In this document: positions 5,505 through 5,717 of the stretch, piece after piece
Layout of the letters: every line of letters begins with the position of its first letter
Position numbering within the stretch: position 1 is the stretch's first letter
Source of the DNA: Deltaproteobacteria bacterium
Lineage (GTDB): Bacteria > Desulfobacterota > DSM-4660 > Desulfatiglandales > Desulfatiglandaceae
Direction of reading: 5' to 3'
NCBI GenBank assembly: GCA_003646995.1
Contig: QMLZ01000203.1
Coordinates: 1-5,717, forward strand
Length of the DNA stretch: 5,717 nt
Translations under genes and position numbers: made by a program
The notes under the pieces: model-generated
What the model saw: only the letters and a program-made list of their open reading frames with translations
The model's database searches: none
What the model was told of the DNA's origin: nothing

Positions 5505-5717
5505 ATGACCAACACAGAGGTTTTAGAAGGATCTGAGGCAGTCGCTCTTGCTGTGAAGGCCTGTCGTCCTCAAGTCATTTCAGCTTATCCCATTAGCCCC
5601 CAAACCCATATTGTTGAGGCGCTCGCCAGGATGGTCGCAAACGGCGATCTTGATTCTGAATACGTCCGAGTTGAATCAGAGTTTTCTGCAGCGAGTGTGG
5701 TTAGCGGTGCTTCTGCC
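5505..5717 (+). CDS. porA: 2-oxoacid:ferredoxin oxidoreductase alpha subunit (PorA type), 3'-truncated by the window edge
   Basis: The ATG at 5505 follows the porD stop immediately (TAAATG) and has GGAGG at 5492-5496 with an 8-nt spacing. The 71 visible residues carry the alpha-subunit N-terminal signature: [34 protein letters not shown], then [20 protein letters not shown]. In family proteins this region (YPITPQT, ESEHSA) lines the thiamine diphosphate and substrate site. Here Phe replaces the usual His after the SE, a substitution worth noting for substrate choice. The full subunit is about 390 residues; porB with the TPP-binding beta subunit is expected next, outside the window. Confidence 0.92.
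   Translation, partial: MTNTEVLEGSEAVALAVKACRPQVISAYPISPQTHIVEALARMVANGDLDSEYVRVESEFSAASVVSGASA

Overview
The window (about half G+C, dense, no RNA genes recognised) looks like a bacterial chromosome segment from an anaerobe. A four-subunit-type 2-oxoacid:ferredoxin oxidoreductase operon (porGDA...) is oxygen-sensitive chemistry. A GGAAT-rich 8-bp tandem repeat of a style I associate, from memory only, with Desulfobacterota-like genomes lies between two genes. The taxonomic guess is weak and rests on gene content and style, not on a marker gene.

Left part (1-2727, plus strand): the 3' two thirds of a sarcosine-oxidase alpha-like gene (soxA, 5' end outside the window) is followed by a sarcosine-oxidase gamma-like gene (soxG). 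This is the A-G end of the classical soxBDAG order; soxB and soxD, if present, would lie upstream. The two genes are separated by 225 bp carrying a degenerate 8-bp tandem repeat (unit TGGAATRN, 1964-2035 and 2061-2100). A well-placed 11-codon mini-ORF begins in an ATGA overlap with the soxA stop.

Middle (2815-3672, minus strand): a ten-helix EamA/DMT-family transporter, convergent with soxG and divergent from iclR. The 212-bp gap between the transporter and iclR holds a long imperfect inverted repeat (3704-3805), a very good sigma-70-type promoter for iclR (TTGACA-17-TATGCT), a possible back-to-back promoter for the transporter, and a palindrome that overlaps the iclR start codon.

Right part (3885-5717, plus strand): an IclR-family regulator, then porG, porD and the first 71 codons of porA, tightly packed (1-bp overlap, then zero spacing). 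A near-identical 17-bp palindrome (ATTTCATAWTATGAAAY) is present at the iclR start and just upstream of the porG ribosome-binding site, and nowhere else that I found. The simplest reading is that this IclR protein controls both its own gene and the oxidoreductase operon by binding the palindrome. The inducer and the 2-oxoacid substrate are unknown. The coupling of an IclR regulator, its apparent operator and a POR-type enzyme is the most interesting testable unit in the window.
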